Assembly (NCBI RefSeq): GCF_002101705.1
Contig: NZ_LQPC01000050.1
Coordinates: forward strand, 38,696-102,695
DNA: 64,000 nt
Source: Mycolicibacterium iranicum
Lineage (GTDB): Bacteria; Actinomycetota; Actinomycetes; Mycobacteriales; Mycobacteriaceae
Reading direction: 5' to 3'
Under the pieces are notes generated by a model. It saw nothing but the letters and a program-made list of their open reading frames with translations. It searched no databases and was not told where the DNA came from. The translations under genes and the position numbers were made by a program. This document shows, in pieces, positions 8,180 through 15,907 of this stretch. Positions within the stretch are counted from its first letter, which is position 1. The number at the start of each line of letters is the position of its first letter.

Positions 8180-8236
8180 CGAAATCCACCTTTTGCAGGC
8201 GTTCTCTCGCACTTCCGCCGCAAAAGGTGGATTTCG
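8180..8236. terminator. 17-bp perfect-stem hairpin
   Basis: CGAAATCCACCTTTTGC at 8180-8196 is the exact reverse complement of 8220-8236, with a 23-nt loop that can add a GGCG/CGCC extension. It lies between two genes on the same strand, 10 bp after the hydrolase stop. Function is probably termination or mRNA protection. Confidence 0.6.
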
Positions 8237-8289
8237 GCGTGCTCGCGACCGGACACCCATCCAAGACGTCATCCGACTAGGGTTGCCCC

Positions 8290-8766
8290 ATGCGGATGTC
8301 GGCCAAGGCGGAGTATGCCGTGCGGGCGATGATCCAGCTGGCGACGGTCGACGATGGTGCCCTGGTCAAAACCGATGACCTCGCCAAAGCCCAGGGCATA
8401 CCGCCGCAGTTCCTGGTCGATATCCTCTCCGACCTGCGCACCGACCGGCTGGTTCGCAGTCACCGCGGCCGCGAGGGGGGTTACGAACTGGCCCGCCCCG
8501 CGGCTGATATCAGCGTCGCCGATGTGCTGCGCTGTATCGACGGACCGCTGGCCAGTGTGCGCGACATCGGCCTGGGCGACCTTCCCTACTCCGGTCCGAC
8601 CGCCGCGCTGACCGATGTGTGGCGCGCGCTGCGCGCGAGTATGCGCTCGGTACTGGAGGAGACGAGCCTCGCCGACGTCGCGTCGGGTGTGTTGCCCGAT
8701 CACGTTCGCGCCATGGCCGATGACTACCGCAGGCAAGAAGAGGCGCGCGGTCACTCGATCAGCTAG
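8290..8766 (+). CDS. Rrf2-family transcriptional regulator
   Basis: 158 aa. The N-terminus MRMSAKAEYAVRAMIQLA and the wing REGGYELARPAADISVADVLRCIDG are typical of Rrf2/CymR/IscR winged-helix proteins. The three cysteines that hold a [2Fe-2S] cluster in IscR and NsrR are absent; I see one Cys, in the LRCIDG segment, so it is more like cluster-free members such as CymR. M. tuberculosis has an Rrf2 gene (Rv1287) directly after cysDN, from memory. Its likely target is the dyad upstream of cysD. The stop codon overlaps the convergent VOC gene stop in a shared CTAG. Confidence 0.92.
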   Translation: MRMSAKAEYAVRAMIQLATVDDGALVKTDDLAKAQGIPPQFLVDILSDLRTDRLVRSHRGREGGYELARPAADISVADVLRCIDGPLASVRDIGLGDLPYSGPTAALTDVWRALRASMRSVLEETSLADVASGVLPDHVRAMADDYRRQEEARGHSIS

Positions 8767-9146
8767 GACCCGGATCCGTACGGGCGGGTCAGGATCTCCA
8801 GATAGTGCCCGCCGGGATCCTGGAAGTAGACGCCGCGGCCGCCGTCGTTGTGATTGATCTCGCCCGGCCCCCCTCCCCGCGGGTCGGCCCAGTGCTGAAG
8901 GCCGCGTTCGCGGATCTTGCCGTAGATGGCGTCGAACTCGTCCTCGGACACCAGGAACGCATAGTGCTGTGGCGATATCGGAGCATCGGGCGCGACCTCG
9001 GCGTAATCGAGGCTGACATCGCCGATGCTGACGACCAGAAAATGGCTGAACGGTGTCGGGCTCGGCAGGCCGAACAGTTCGGTGAGGAAGGTTGCCGATT
9101 CCGTCTTGTCCCGGGCCGCCACGATGGTGTGGTTGAGGGTGACCAT
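8763..9146 (-). CDS. VOC (glyoxalase/bleomycin-resistance fold) family protein
   Basis: 127 aa from the ATG at 9146 (MVTLNHTIVAARDKTES). Metal-ligand-type positions are visible: His in LNHTIV and Glu in GGHYLEIL, with the paired beta-alpha-beta-beta-beta modules of this fold. The function is not predictable: such proteins include dioxygenases, epimerases and resistance proteins. It converges on the Rrf2 gene, sharing four bases CTAG that encode both stops. A longer upstream reading frame was rejected because it would run into the divergent gene at 9223 and lacks similarity there. Confidence 0.82.
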   Translation of the reverse strand: MVTLNHTIVAARDKTESATFLTELFGLPSPTPFSHFLVVSIGDVSLDYAEVAPDAPISPQHYAFLVSEDEFDAIYGKIRERGLQHWADPRGGGPGEINHNDGGRGVYFQDPGGHYLEILTRPYGSGS

Positions 9147-9222
9147 TGCTTCGAGAATAGAACCGGCGACGGCTGCTGTTCCAGTAAGAAGTCGATGTTG
9201 ATCATGATACGAAAGGCACGTG

Positions 9223-10242
9223 ATGTTCGACCTGCGCGAACTCAGCACACCTGTTCTTTCCGCCCCGATGGCCGGCGGGCCGTCGACACCTGAGCTCGCC
9301 GCGGCGGTGTCGAACGCCGGCGGGCTCGGTTTCGTCGCGGCCGGATACCTCACCGCGGACGCGTTCGCCGACCGACTGCGCGCCGCGCAGAGGCTCACCT
9401 CAGCGCCCGTGGGGGCCAATCTCTTTGTGCCCCAGCCCAGTGCGGCCACACCGGACGCAATCGCGGCATATGCCGCGACGCTGGAATCAGAAGCCCAGCG
9501 CTACGGGGTCAGCCTGGGCGCACCACGATTCGACGACGACCACTGGGTCGCCAAGCTCGACGTCGTACTCGACCTGCGGCCTGCCGTGGTCTCGTTCACC
9601 TTCGGGCTGCCCAGCGCCGACGAGCGACGCCGCCTCACCGAGGCCGGCATCGCGACCGCAGGTACCGTCACGACGCTGTCCGAGGCGCGGGCCGCAGCGG
9701 ACGTCGGTGTGGACGTCCTTATCGCGCAGGGCCCGTCGGCGGGTGGACACCGAGGCACATTCGACGCCACCGCGCAGCCATCGGAAGAGTCATTGGACGA
9801 TCTGATCGCCACGCTCACCGCCAACCTGGACCTACCGGTCGTCGCGGCCGGCGGGTTGATGACCGCCGGCGATGTCAGTGGGGTACGGCGCGCCGGGGCG
9901 GTGGCCGCGCAACTCGGAACGGCTTTCCTGCTGGCCGACGAAGCGGGGAGCAGCCCCGTCCACCGCGCCGCGCTGCAGGATCCCCAGTTCACCGAAACCG
10001 CCGTCACCCGAGCGTTTTCCGGCCGGTATGCCCGCGGTCTGCGCAACCGATTCATCGTCGAGCACGAAGCCGACGCTCCGTTCGGCTACCCCGAAGTGCA
10101 CTACATGACGAGCCCGGTGCGAGCGGCATCCGTGCGTGCGGGCGATCCGCATGCGGTGAATGTCTGGGCGGGAACGGGCTTTCGGAAAGCGAGGACCGGT
10201 TCGGCGGCAGACATCATCGCCACCTTGGTCGGCGCGGACTGA
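9223..10242 (+). CDS. Nitronate monooxygenase (2-nitropropane dioxygenase family)
   Basis: 339 aa. This is an FMN-binding TIM barrel with APMAGGPSTPELAAAVSNAGGLGF near the N-terminus and the phosphate-binding QGPSAGGHRG later; the His in that motif is the usual catalytic base. Family members oxidise toxic alkyl nitronates such as propionate 3-nitronate to aldehydes. The ATG at 9223 is preferred, with AAAGG seven bases upstream; a GTG at 9220 is the alternative. The stop overlaps the start of the amine oxidase gene (TGATG). Confidence 0.88.
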   Translation: MFDLRELSTPVLSAPMAGGPSTPELAAAVSNAGGLGFVAAGYLTADAFADRLRAAQRLTSAPVGANLFVPQPSAATPDAIAAYAATLESEAQRYGVSLGAPRFDDDHWVAKLDVVLDLRPAVVSFTFGLPSADERRRLTEAGIATAGTVTTLSEARAAADVGVDVLIAQGPSAGGHRGTFDATAQPSEESLDDLIATLTANLDLPVVAAGGLMTAGDVSGVRRAGAVAAQLGTAFLLADEAGSSPVHRAALQDPQFTETAVTRAFSGRYARGLRNRFIVEHEADAPFGYPEVHYMTSPVRAASVRAGDPHAVNVWAGTGFRKARTGSAADIIATLVGAD

Positions 10243-11588
10243 TGATCCCGATGACGCGGCGGCAGTTCACGCTGGGACTCGGCGCGGTGACCGCCGCCCC
10301 CCTGCTCGCCTCCTGCGGTGACGGCGGTGGGGGCGGAACGTCCAGCCAACATGTCCTGGTGGTGGGTGCCGGGATCTCGGGACTGAGCGCCGCCCGGCGT
10401 CTGGCGGACGCCGGGGTGAGGGTCACCGTGCTCGAAGCCCGTCAACGGATTGGCGGACGGACGTGGACGGACACCTCGCTCGGGCTGCCGATCGACCTAG
10501 GCGGCGCCTGGATTCACGGCCCCGAAGGCAACCCGCTGACAGAACTCGCCGAACAGGTCGGGGCGCGCACCGTCGGGACCGACTTCGACGACACCGTCGT
10601 GCTTGCGGACGGCACCGTGGTCGACCCGGCATCGGTAGATGCCGCAGGCCAGGAGTGGGTGCGGATACTCGACGACGTCGACGGCATGACCGCGACGGCA
10701 ACCCCCGATGCGTCGCTGGCTGACGGACTCGCCCAGACCGGCGCAGACTTCGACGACCCGCTGATGCAATGGATCGTGGCCGGGGCGATCGGCGCCGAGT
10801 ACGCGGCCGACCCCGACGAACTGTCGCTGCGCTGGTTCGGAAACGAAGGCGAATTCGGCGGCGGTGACCTGATCCTGCCCGGCGGATACCGCCAGATCGT
10901 CGACCACGTCGCACGAGATCTGACAATCGAGCTGGGCGCCGAGGCGGCCAAGATCGCCTACGGCGATTCGGGAGTCACGGTCGAAACGGTGCAGGGGAGC
11001 TTCCAGGGTGACCGCGTGATCGTCACCGTCCCGCTGGGTGTGCTGAAAGCCGGCACCATCGCCTTCGACCCCGTGCTGCCGCAGGCCAAAGTCGACGCGA
11101 TTCAACGCCTGGGCTTCGGAGTGCTCGACAAGGTGGTGCTCACCTTCGACGAGCCCTTCTGGATCGAGCAGTTCGGCGCGCGAACCGACATGATCAGCCT
11201 CGCCGGTGAGGACCAGCCGGCGTCGGATCTGGTCAACGGTATGAGGTTCGCCGATGCTCCGGTGCTGATCGGTTTACGCGGGGGAGCGAACGCCCGTATC
11301 CGTGAGGCGGATTCGGACAAGGAATCGGTGGCTCAGCTCGTCTCAGCTCTCCGGGCGCCCGAGCCGACCGGCTTCCTCGTGACCCGGTGGGCCGCCGACC
11401 CGTACGCCCGCGGCTCCTACAGCTTCCTGGCCGTCGGGTCGAGCCCCGACGACCAGGAGGCGCTGGCCGAGCCTGTCGGCGAACGGCTCGGCTTCGCCGG
11501 TGAGGCGACCAATCCCGAGTATTTCGCCACCGTGCACGGGGCCTACCTCAGTGGATTGCGGGAAGCCGACCGAATCCTCGGGACATAA
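10242..11588 (+). CDS. FAD-dependent amine oxidase, Tat-exported lipoprotein
   Basis: 448 aa. The N-terminus MTRRQFTLGLGAVTAAPLLASC combines a twin-arginine motif (R6-R7) with a lipobox ending at C25, so the protein is predicted to be exported folded and lipid-anchored. The Rossmann motif VVGAGISGLSAARRLADAGV and RIGGRTWT follow, and the C-terminal FAD-binding segment is GFAGEATNPEYFATVHGAYLSG. This is the flavin monoamine/polyamine oxidase family. Substrate is unknown. The start overlaps the nitronate monooxygenase stop (TGATG), so the two may process nitrogenous compounds from one mRNA. Confidence 0.9.
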   Translation: MIPMTRRQFTLGLGAVTAAPLLASCGDGGGGGTSSQHVLVVGAGISGLSAARRLADAGVRVTVLEARQRIGGRTWTDTSLGLPIDLGGAWIHGPEGNPLTELAEQVGARTVGTDFDDTVVLADGTVVDPASVDAAGQEWVRILDDVDGMTATATPDASLADGLAQTGADFDDPLMQWIVAGAIGAEYAADPDELSLRWFGNEGEFGGGDLILPGGYRQIVDHVARDLTIELGAEAAKIAYGDSGVTVETVQGSFQGDRVIVTVPLGVLKAGTIAFDPVLPQAKVDAIQRLGFGVLDKVVLTFDEPFWIEQFGARTDMISLAGEDQPASDLVNGMRFADAPVLIGLRGGANARIREADSDKESVAQLVSALRAPEPTGFLVTRWAADPYARGSYSFLAVGSSPDDQEALAEPVGERLGFAGEATNPEYFATVHGAYLSGLREADRILGT

Positions 11589-11589
11589 C

Positions 11590-11654
11590 CCGCCGAAACT
11601 GCATTCCATGCGGCCCTTTCGCCGAACTGGGCGCATGGAATGCAGTTTCGGCGG
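11590..11654. terminator. Bidirectional terminator with a perfect 23-bp stem
   Basis: Bases 11590-11612 are the exact reverse complement of 11632-11654, with a 19-nt loop. The core CGAAACTGCATTCCATGCG is AT-balanced compared with the surroundings. The element fills the whole gap between two convergent genes, starting one base after the amine oxidase stop and ending next to the DUF4097-like gene stop. No U-run is needed if it is used from both sides. Confidence 0.75.
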
Positions 11655-12548
11655 TCAGCCCAACTCGTTGACGACGACGTCGCCGGTTTCGGCCCGACCC
11701 GTGATCACCGCCGCGGCATTCTCGCGATCCCTGGTCTGCGGCACCTCGACGACCGCCGAGTTGCCCGGCAGCGCCGTCGTGGCGTCGACGAAGTAGGGTC
11801 CCGGCGGCGGTAGCGAGATCACGACATCGCCGTGTTCGGTCGTCGCATCCACGGTTTGCGGCGGTTCGGCGAAGTCGACGCTGACGTCGCCGGTCGTCGT
11901 CGCGCGGAACGATTCAGTGACCGCGATCGGCTCGCGCGTGGTGACATCGCCGTGTTCATTGGTGATCTCGACTCGTCGGGCTGAGCCGCTGAGAACGACA
12001 GCCCCCTCCACCGTTCGCGCCGTCAACTGGTCGATGTCGGCCTGCGCGAACAGAACTCCCATCTCCTGCTGGGTGGTCACCGAGACTCTGCGGGCAAGCT
12101 CCGGGGGCAACACCACGGTGATCTCACTGGCTCTGCCCCACCGCAGAAATTCCGCGGCTTCGCCGTCGATGGTCACCCTCGCAGTGGTGCCGTCAGCGGT
12201 GACCGCCAGGGGATGGGAGCCCGCCCGGGTGGAATTCACCATGCGCATGTCCACCCGCGGTTCACGCACCTCACGGTCGGTGGTGATGCGCACGGCGGCG
12301 GGTACCGACCCGGTGTCGACCGTGACCGAGGTGAGCGTGTTCGGTAGTGGCATCGAGTCTTTGACGACCCGGAATGTGCTGATCCCGAATGCGGCCGCGC
12401 CCAGTGCCACCACGACGGCGATCACCAGCGCGGTGGCGGCGATGATGAGCAGTACCCGGAACGCGCTGCGGCCGCCGGGGGACAGTGGAGGTGGCGGCGA
12501 CGTGGGAGCGGGAGCAGGGACGGGCGAGGGGGAGAACGTGGTAGTCAC
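11655..12548 (-). CDS. Membrane-anchored DUF4097-like beta-repeat protein
   Basis: 297 aa. A Pro/Ser-rich cytosolic N-terminus of about 25 residues is followed by one membrane span (FRVLLIIAATALVIAVVVALGA) and a long all-beta extracytoplasmic part. That part has short repeats such as ITNEHGDVTT, TTTGDVSVDF, TTEHGDVVISL and AETGDVVV, typical of DUF4097/adhesin-like beta-solenoids. It is the last gene of an operon with a sensor kinase and response regulator, 18 bp after the regulator, so it is probably an output or a modulator of that system. The biochemical role is unknown. Confidence 0.8.
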   Translation of the reverse strand: MTTTFSPSPVPAPAPTSPPPPLSPGGRSAFRVLLIIAATALVIAVVVALGAAAFGISTFRVVKDSMPLPNTLTSVTVDTGSVPAAVRITTDREVREPRVDMRMVNSTRAGSHPLAVTADGTTARVTIDGEAAEFLRWGRASEITVVLPPELARRVSVTTQQEMGVLFAQADIDQLTARTVEGAVVLSGSARRVEITNEHGDVTTREPIAVTESFRATTTGDVSVDFAEPPQTVDATTEHGDVVISLPPPGPYFVDATTALPGNSAVVEVPQTRDRENAAAVITGRAETGDVVVNELG

Positions 12549-12566
12549 GGGAGTCCTTTCAATGCT

Positions 12567-13211
12567 TCAGGATTCGAGGTATCGCAGCACCGCGAGGACA
12601 CGGCGGTTCTCACTCTCGTCGGGAGCGAGGTTCAGCTTGGTGAAGATGGAGGCGATGTGCTTCTCGGCCGAGCCGACCGACATGTGCAGGGCCGTGGCGA
12701 TGGCGGAGTTCGTCTTGCCCTCGGCCATCAGCTGCAGCACCTCGTTTTCGCGCGGTGTCAGCGCGTCGAGCACATTGCGGCGGTGTGAGCGGACCAGGAT
12801 CTGCGAGACCACCTCGGGGTCGAGGACCGTCCCACCGGAGCCGATGACACTCACCGCGTCGAGGAATGCGGGCACATCCGCGACCCTGTCCTTGAGTAGA
12901 TATCCGAAACCTCTTGTGTCCGAGGCGATCAGATCAGCCGCATAGCGCTCCTCGACGTAGTGCGAGAGCACGAGCACGGGCGACTCAGGGTTCTGGCTGC
13001 GCAACAGCGCCGCGGCGCGGATGCCCTCGTCGGTGAACGTCGGGGGCATTCGGACATCCAGGATCGCTAGATCGGGTCGCATCTCGTTGACCAGACGCAG
13101 CAGGTTCGTCGCATCGGGCACGCCGGCGATCACCTCGTGGCCGGCGTCGGTGAGGATCCGCTCGATTCCTGCCCGCAGCAGAGCCGAGTCCTCGGCGATC
13201 ACGATCCGCAT
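12567..13211 (-). CDS. NarL/LuxR-family response regulator
   Basis: 214 aa from the ATG at 13211. The receiver domain begins MRIVIAEDSALLRAG and has phospho-acceptor D52 (LAILDVRMPP) and the conserved Lys in YLLKDR. The C-terminal LuxR helix-turn-helix is LTPRENEVLQLMAEGKTNSAIATALHMSVGSAEKHIASIFTKL. The start lies within the end of the kinase gene (13 bp overlap), so the two are co-translated. It probably controls its own operon, but no clear binding site was identified. Confidence 0.93.
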   Translation of the reverse strand: MRIVIAEDSALLRAGIERILTDAGHEVIAGVPDATNLLRLVNEMRPDLAILDVRMPPTFTDEGIRAAALLRSQNPESPVLVLSHYVEERYAADLIASDTRGFGYLLKDRVADVPAFLDAVSVIGSGGTVLDPEVVSQILVRSHRRNVLDALTPRENEVLQLMAEGKTNSAIATALHMSVGSAEKHIASIFTKLNLAPDESENRRVLAVLRYLES

Positions 13212-14536
13212 GGCAGCACCGCCGTGATGATGGTCGGGCCGGTGGCTGGGCTGGACACGGTAAACGTCCCGCGGGCGGCGCGCACACGTTCGTCGAGGCC
13301 GCGCAGGCCCGTGGCTTCCCTGTCGACGTCGTCCTCGACGATGCGCGCGCCGCCGCGGCCGTCGTCGAATACGCTGACGTGCAGTTGATTTGTGCTCTCG
13401 TCCAGGCGGACGGTGACCGCGGCGTTCGACGCCCCGGAGTGTCGGCTGACGTTGGTGAGGGCTTCGGCGACGACGAAGTAGGCGCACGCCTCGACCTCCT
13501 CCGGCAGCCGGCGCGGTAGGTACACGCTCAGCGTGGTCGGCACACCGGAGTTGACGGCGCGCTGCACCACCGCCGACAGCGCCGCGTCGAGTCCGCGGTC
13601 GGACAGGATCGTCGGGGCGATGCCGCGCACCACATTCCGCAGTTCCACCAGAGCGTTCTTGGCGTCGTCGTGGGCCTCGGCGATCAACGCCTTGGCCGCA
13701 GGCAGATCGGAGTCGAGCTTGGTCTGCGCGAGCCCGATCGTCATCGCCAGGGACACCAGGCGCGGCTGCACGCTGTCATGCAGATCGCGTTCGATGCGGT
13801 GCCGTTCGGTCTGTGCGGATGTGACCGCTCCCTCCCGTGCGTCGGAGAGTGCACTCACCTCGTGTTGAAGTGCTGCGGTGGGCGACGGGGGCAGCAGCCA
13901 GCGGTCGATCGTCGCGTCCAGGGCGGGTGCGAAGATCACCAGAGCGGCCGCAGCGGCGATGGCCACCACCGCCAACACCACGGCGAGCGGAGTCGGCATG
14001 AATGACAGTCCGGCGTCGGGGTCGCTGTGACCGATCGCGATCGCCGCCGCAGGTGCCAAGAAAGCGAACGCCAGCAGCGCGAATACCAGCCCGGTCACGA
14101 ACGCGTCGTAGAGCATTCGCAGGTAGTGATGGCCGATCGCCTTCCAGAACCGGCCACTGCTGACGTCCAGCCAGAGTTGGTGTGCCCAGCCCTGGAAGCC
14201 GGTGTGATGCGAGAGCCGGCGCGGCGGGACGCCGATGCCGAAGCCGAAGACGGCTTCGCTACGGATCCGCTCGATGTAGTCCACGCCGCGCATCAGGTAG
14301 ATGAAGACAACCGCCGACACCGCAAAGCCGATGACGCTGGGGATCGACGAGAGGCCGATCACGAGAAGCGCCAACGGAATCCAGAACCACACCACCGCGA
14401 TCGCGCCGCCCACGAGCAGGGACGCGCTGGCCGCGGCGCTGAACGGCCGGGTGCGAGGTGGGGCGGGCGGTTCGGCGTGGTCGTACACGTCCACCGGGGC
14501 CGTCGGGATGGTGTCTGTGTCGGTGACTGCGGACAT
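13199..14536 (-). CDS. HisKA_3-type sensor histidine kinase
   Basis: 445 aa. Residues 30-215 hold about four membrane spans in two hairpins, in the layout of the sensor domain seen in many actinobacterial kinases. The dimerisation/phosphoacceptor segment ERHRIERDLHDSVQPRLVSL contains H253. The ATPase part has the N-box-like EALTNVSRHSGAS and the G-box DDGRGG and GLRGLDERV. It is the partner of the overlapping response regulator. With little extracytoplasmic sequence, it probably senses a membrane or envelope cue. Confidence 0.92.
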   Translation of the reverse strand: MSAVTDTDTIPTAPVDVYDHAEPPAPPRTRPFSAAASASLLVGGAIAVVWFWIPLALLVIGLSSIPSVIGFAVSAVVFIYLMRGVDYIERIRSEAVFGFGIGVPPRRLSHHTGFQGWAHQLWLDVSSGRFWKAIGHHYLRMLYDAFVTGLVFALLAFAFLAPAAAIAIGHSDPDAGLSFMPTPLAVVLAVVAIAAAAALVIFAPALDATIDRWLLPPSPTAALQHEVSALSDAREGAVTSAQTERHRIERDLHDSVQPRLVSLAMTIGLAQTKLDSDLPAAKALIAEAHDDAKNALVELRNVVRGIAPTILSDRGLDAALSAVVQRAVNSGVPTTLSVYLPRRLPEEVEACAYFVVAEALTNVSRHSGASNAAVTVRLDESTNQLHVSVFDDGRGGARIVEDDVDREATGLRGLDERVRAARGTFTVSSPATGPTIITAVLPCGS

Positions 14537-14617
14537 GACACCAACCTATGGACCGACGCGCAACGGCGATACAGCGTTTTCCCGAGATTCCCCCGGGGGA
14601 TAACCACCCCTTCCGCC

Positions 14618-14676
14618 GGCCCGGCACCGCGAGCGCGGGCCCGGCACCGCGAGCGCCGGCCCGGCACCGCGAGCGC
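14618..14676. repeat. Three 20-bp tandem repeats in a divergent promoter region
   Basis: The unit GGCCCGGCACCGCGAGCGC plus one variable base occurs at 14618-14636, 14638-14656 and 14658-14676. It lies between the start of the sensor kinase (14536, minus) and the TehA-like gene (14748, plus). The units are separated by two helical turns, which would suit cooperative protein binding. Confidence 0.85.
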
Positions 14677-14731
14677 GCGTGTCTGCGCATCGACACGCCG
14701 CCAACCTTGGCATTTTGCGCGCGCTCGCGGT
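14666..14731. repeat. Large inverted repeat nested in the same intergenic region
   Basis: ACCGCGAGCGCGCG at 14666-14679, the end of the third tandem unit, is the exact reverse complement of 14718-14731. The 38-nt interval holds a second 7-bp dyad (GCGTGTC 14677-14683 with GACACGC 14692-14698). It ends 16 bp before the TehA start codon, so it could be a leader hairpin or an operator. Confidence 0.7.
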
Positions 14732-14747
14732 CGCCATACTGGTCGGC

Positions 14748-15875
14748 ATGACCGCCGAAACGGCCAACGAGCGTCCCGCGATCCTGGGATACCTCGGGCC
14801 CAACTGGTTCGCCTCGGTGATGGGCACGGGCATTGTCGCCAATGCCGGTGCCACACTCCCGGTGCATGTGCCCGGCCTGCGCACGTTCGCGCTTGTGGTG
14901 TGGGTGGCGTCGGCACTGTGGCTGGTGGTCGTGGTCTTGGCGATGCTGGCGCACTGGCTGCGCAACCCGACGGTGGCGCGCAGCCATCACCGCAACCCCA
15001 CCATGGCCCACTTCTACGGTGCCGCTCCGATGGCCTTGCTGACCGTCGCCACCGGGGCGCTGGTGGTCGGCCATGACCTGATCGGAGCCCGGATCGCCGT
15101 CGACCTTGCCTGGGTGCTGTGGGCGGCGGGCACGCTCGGCGGGCTGTTCACCGCGATGAGCATTCCGTACCTCATGTTCACCCGATACCGCGTCGAACCG
15201 GATGCCGCGTTCGGGGGCTGGCTGATGCCCGTCGTGCCGCCGATGGTCGCGGCCGCCACGGGCAGCCTCCTCATCCCTCACATGGCCCAAGGCCCGGGCC
15301 GCGCGACGATGCTCTACGGCTGTTACGCGATGTTCGGTCTGTCGCTGGTGGCCTCGCTCATCATCATCACGATGGTGTGGAGTCGTCTCGCGCACTTCGG
15401 TACCTCCGGCACCGCGCGCGTTCCCACGCTGTGGATCGTGTTGGGCCCTCTCGGTCAATCCATCACCGTCGCAGGGCTTCTCGGCACCGATGCGGCGCTG
15501 GCCGTCGACGGCGAGCTCGCCGGCGGGATGCGGGTGTTCGCCGTTCTCTACGGCGTGCCGGTGTGGGGTTTCGCGGTCTTGTGGATCGCGCTGGCCACCG
15601 CGCTGACGGCGCGCACGCTTCGTCGCGGGATGCCCTTCGCGCTGACGTGGTGGAGTCTGACGTTCCCGGTCGGCACGTTCGTCACCGGCACGACACAGCT
15701 CGCCGTCCACACTTCACTGCCCGCGTTCCGCTACGCCGCCGCGGTCGCCTATGTCGGACTACTGTGCACGTGGGTGCTGGTCGCGGTCCGCACCTGGCGG
15801 GTCGGCGTGCGACGCGGACTCTTCACGCCGCCGGGCACTGACCCGGTCCGCGCGTATAAGGACCCGCCGGCCTAG
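14748..15875 (+). CDS. TehA/SLAC1-family membrane channel or transporter
   Basis: 375 aa, with about ten hydrophobic helices. The N-terminal motif ILGYLGPNWFASVMGTGIVANAG is characteristic of the TDT/SLAC1 family, which includes TehA, fungal Mae1 malate permease and plant anion channels. The likely substrate is a small anion such as a C4-dicarboxylate, sulfite or chloride, but the sequence does not decide. The ATG at 14748 is chosen because the conserved N-terminus begins there; a GTG at 14679 would add 23 residues running through the inverted repeat. Confidence 0.88.
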   Translation: MTAETANERPAILGYLGPNWFASVMGTGIVANAGATLPVHVPGLRTFALVVWVASALWLVVVVLAMLAHWLRNPTVARSHHRNPTMAHFYGAAPMALLTVATGALVVGHDLIGARIAVDLAWVLWAAGTLGGLFTAMSIPYLMFTRYRVEPDAAFGGWLMPVVPPMVAAATGSLLIPHMAQGPGRATMLYGCYAMFGLSLVASLIIITMVWSRLAHFGTSGTARVPTLWIVLGPLGQSITVAGLLGTDAALAVDGELAGGMRVFAVLYGVPVWGFAVLWIALATALTARTLRRGMPFALTWWSLTFPVGTFVTGTTQLAVHTSLPAFRYAAAVAYVGLLCTWVLVAVRTWRVGVRRGLFTPPGTDPVRAYKDPPA

Positions 15876-15907
15876 ACACATTTAGCCGACGTGTCAGAAT
15901 CGCCGAC

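Noticed and set aside
14259..15710. 483-codon minus-strand open frame across the TehA-like gene
   Set aside because: Antisense to a clear ten-span membrane protein and runs through the repeated intergenic DNA.
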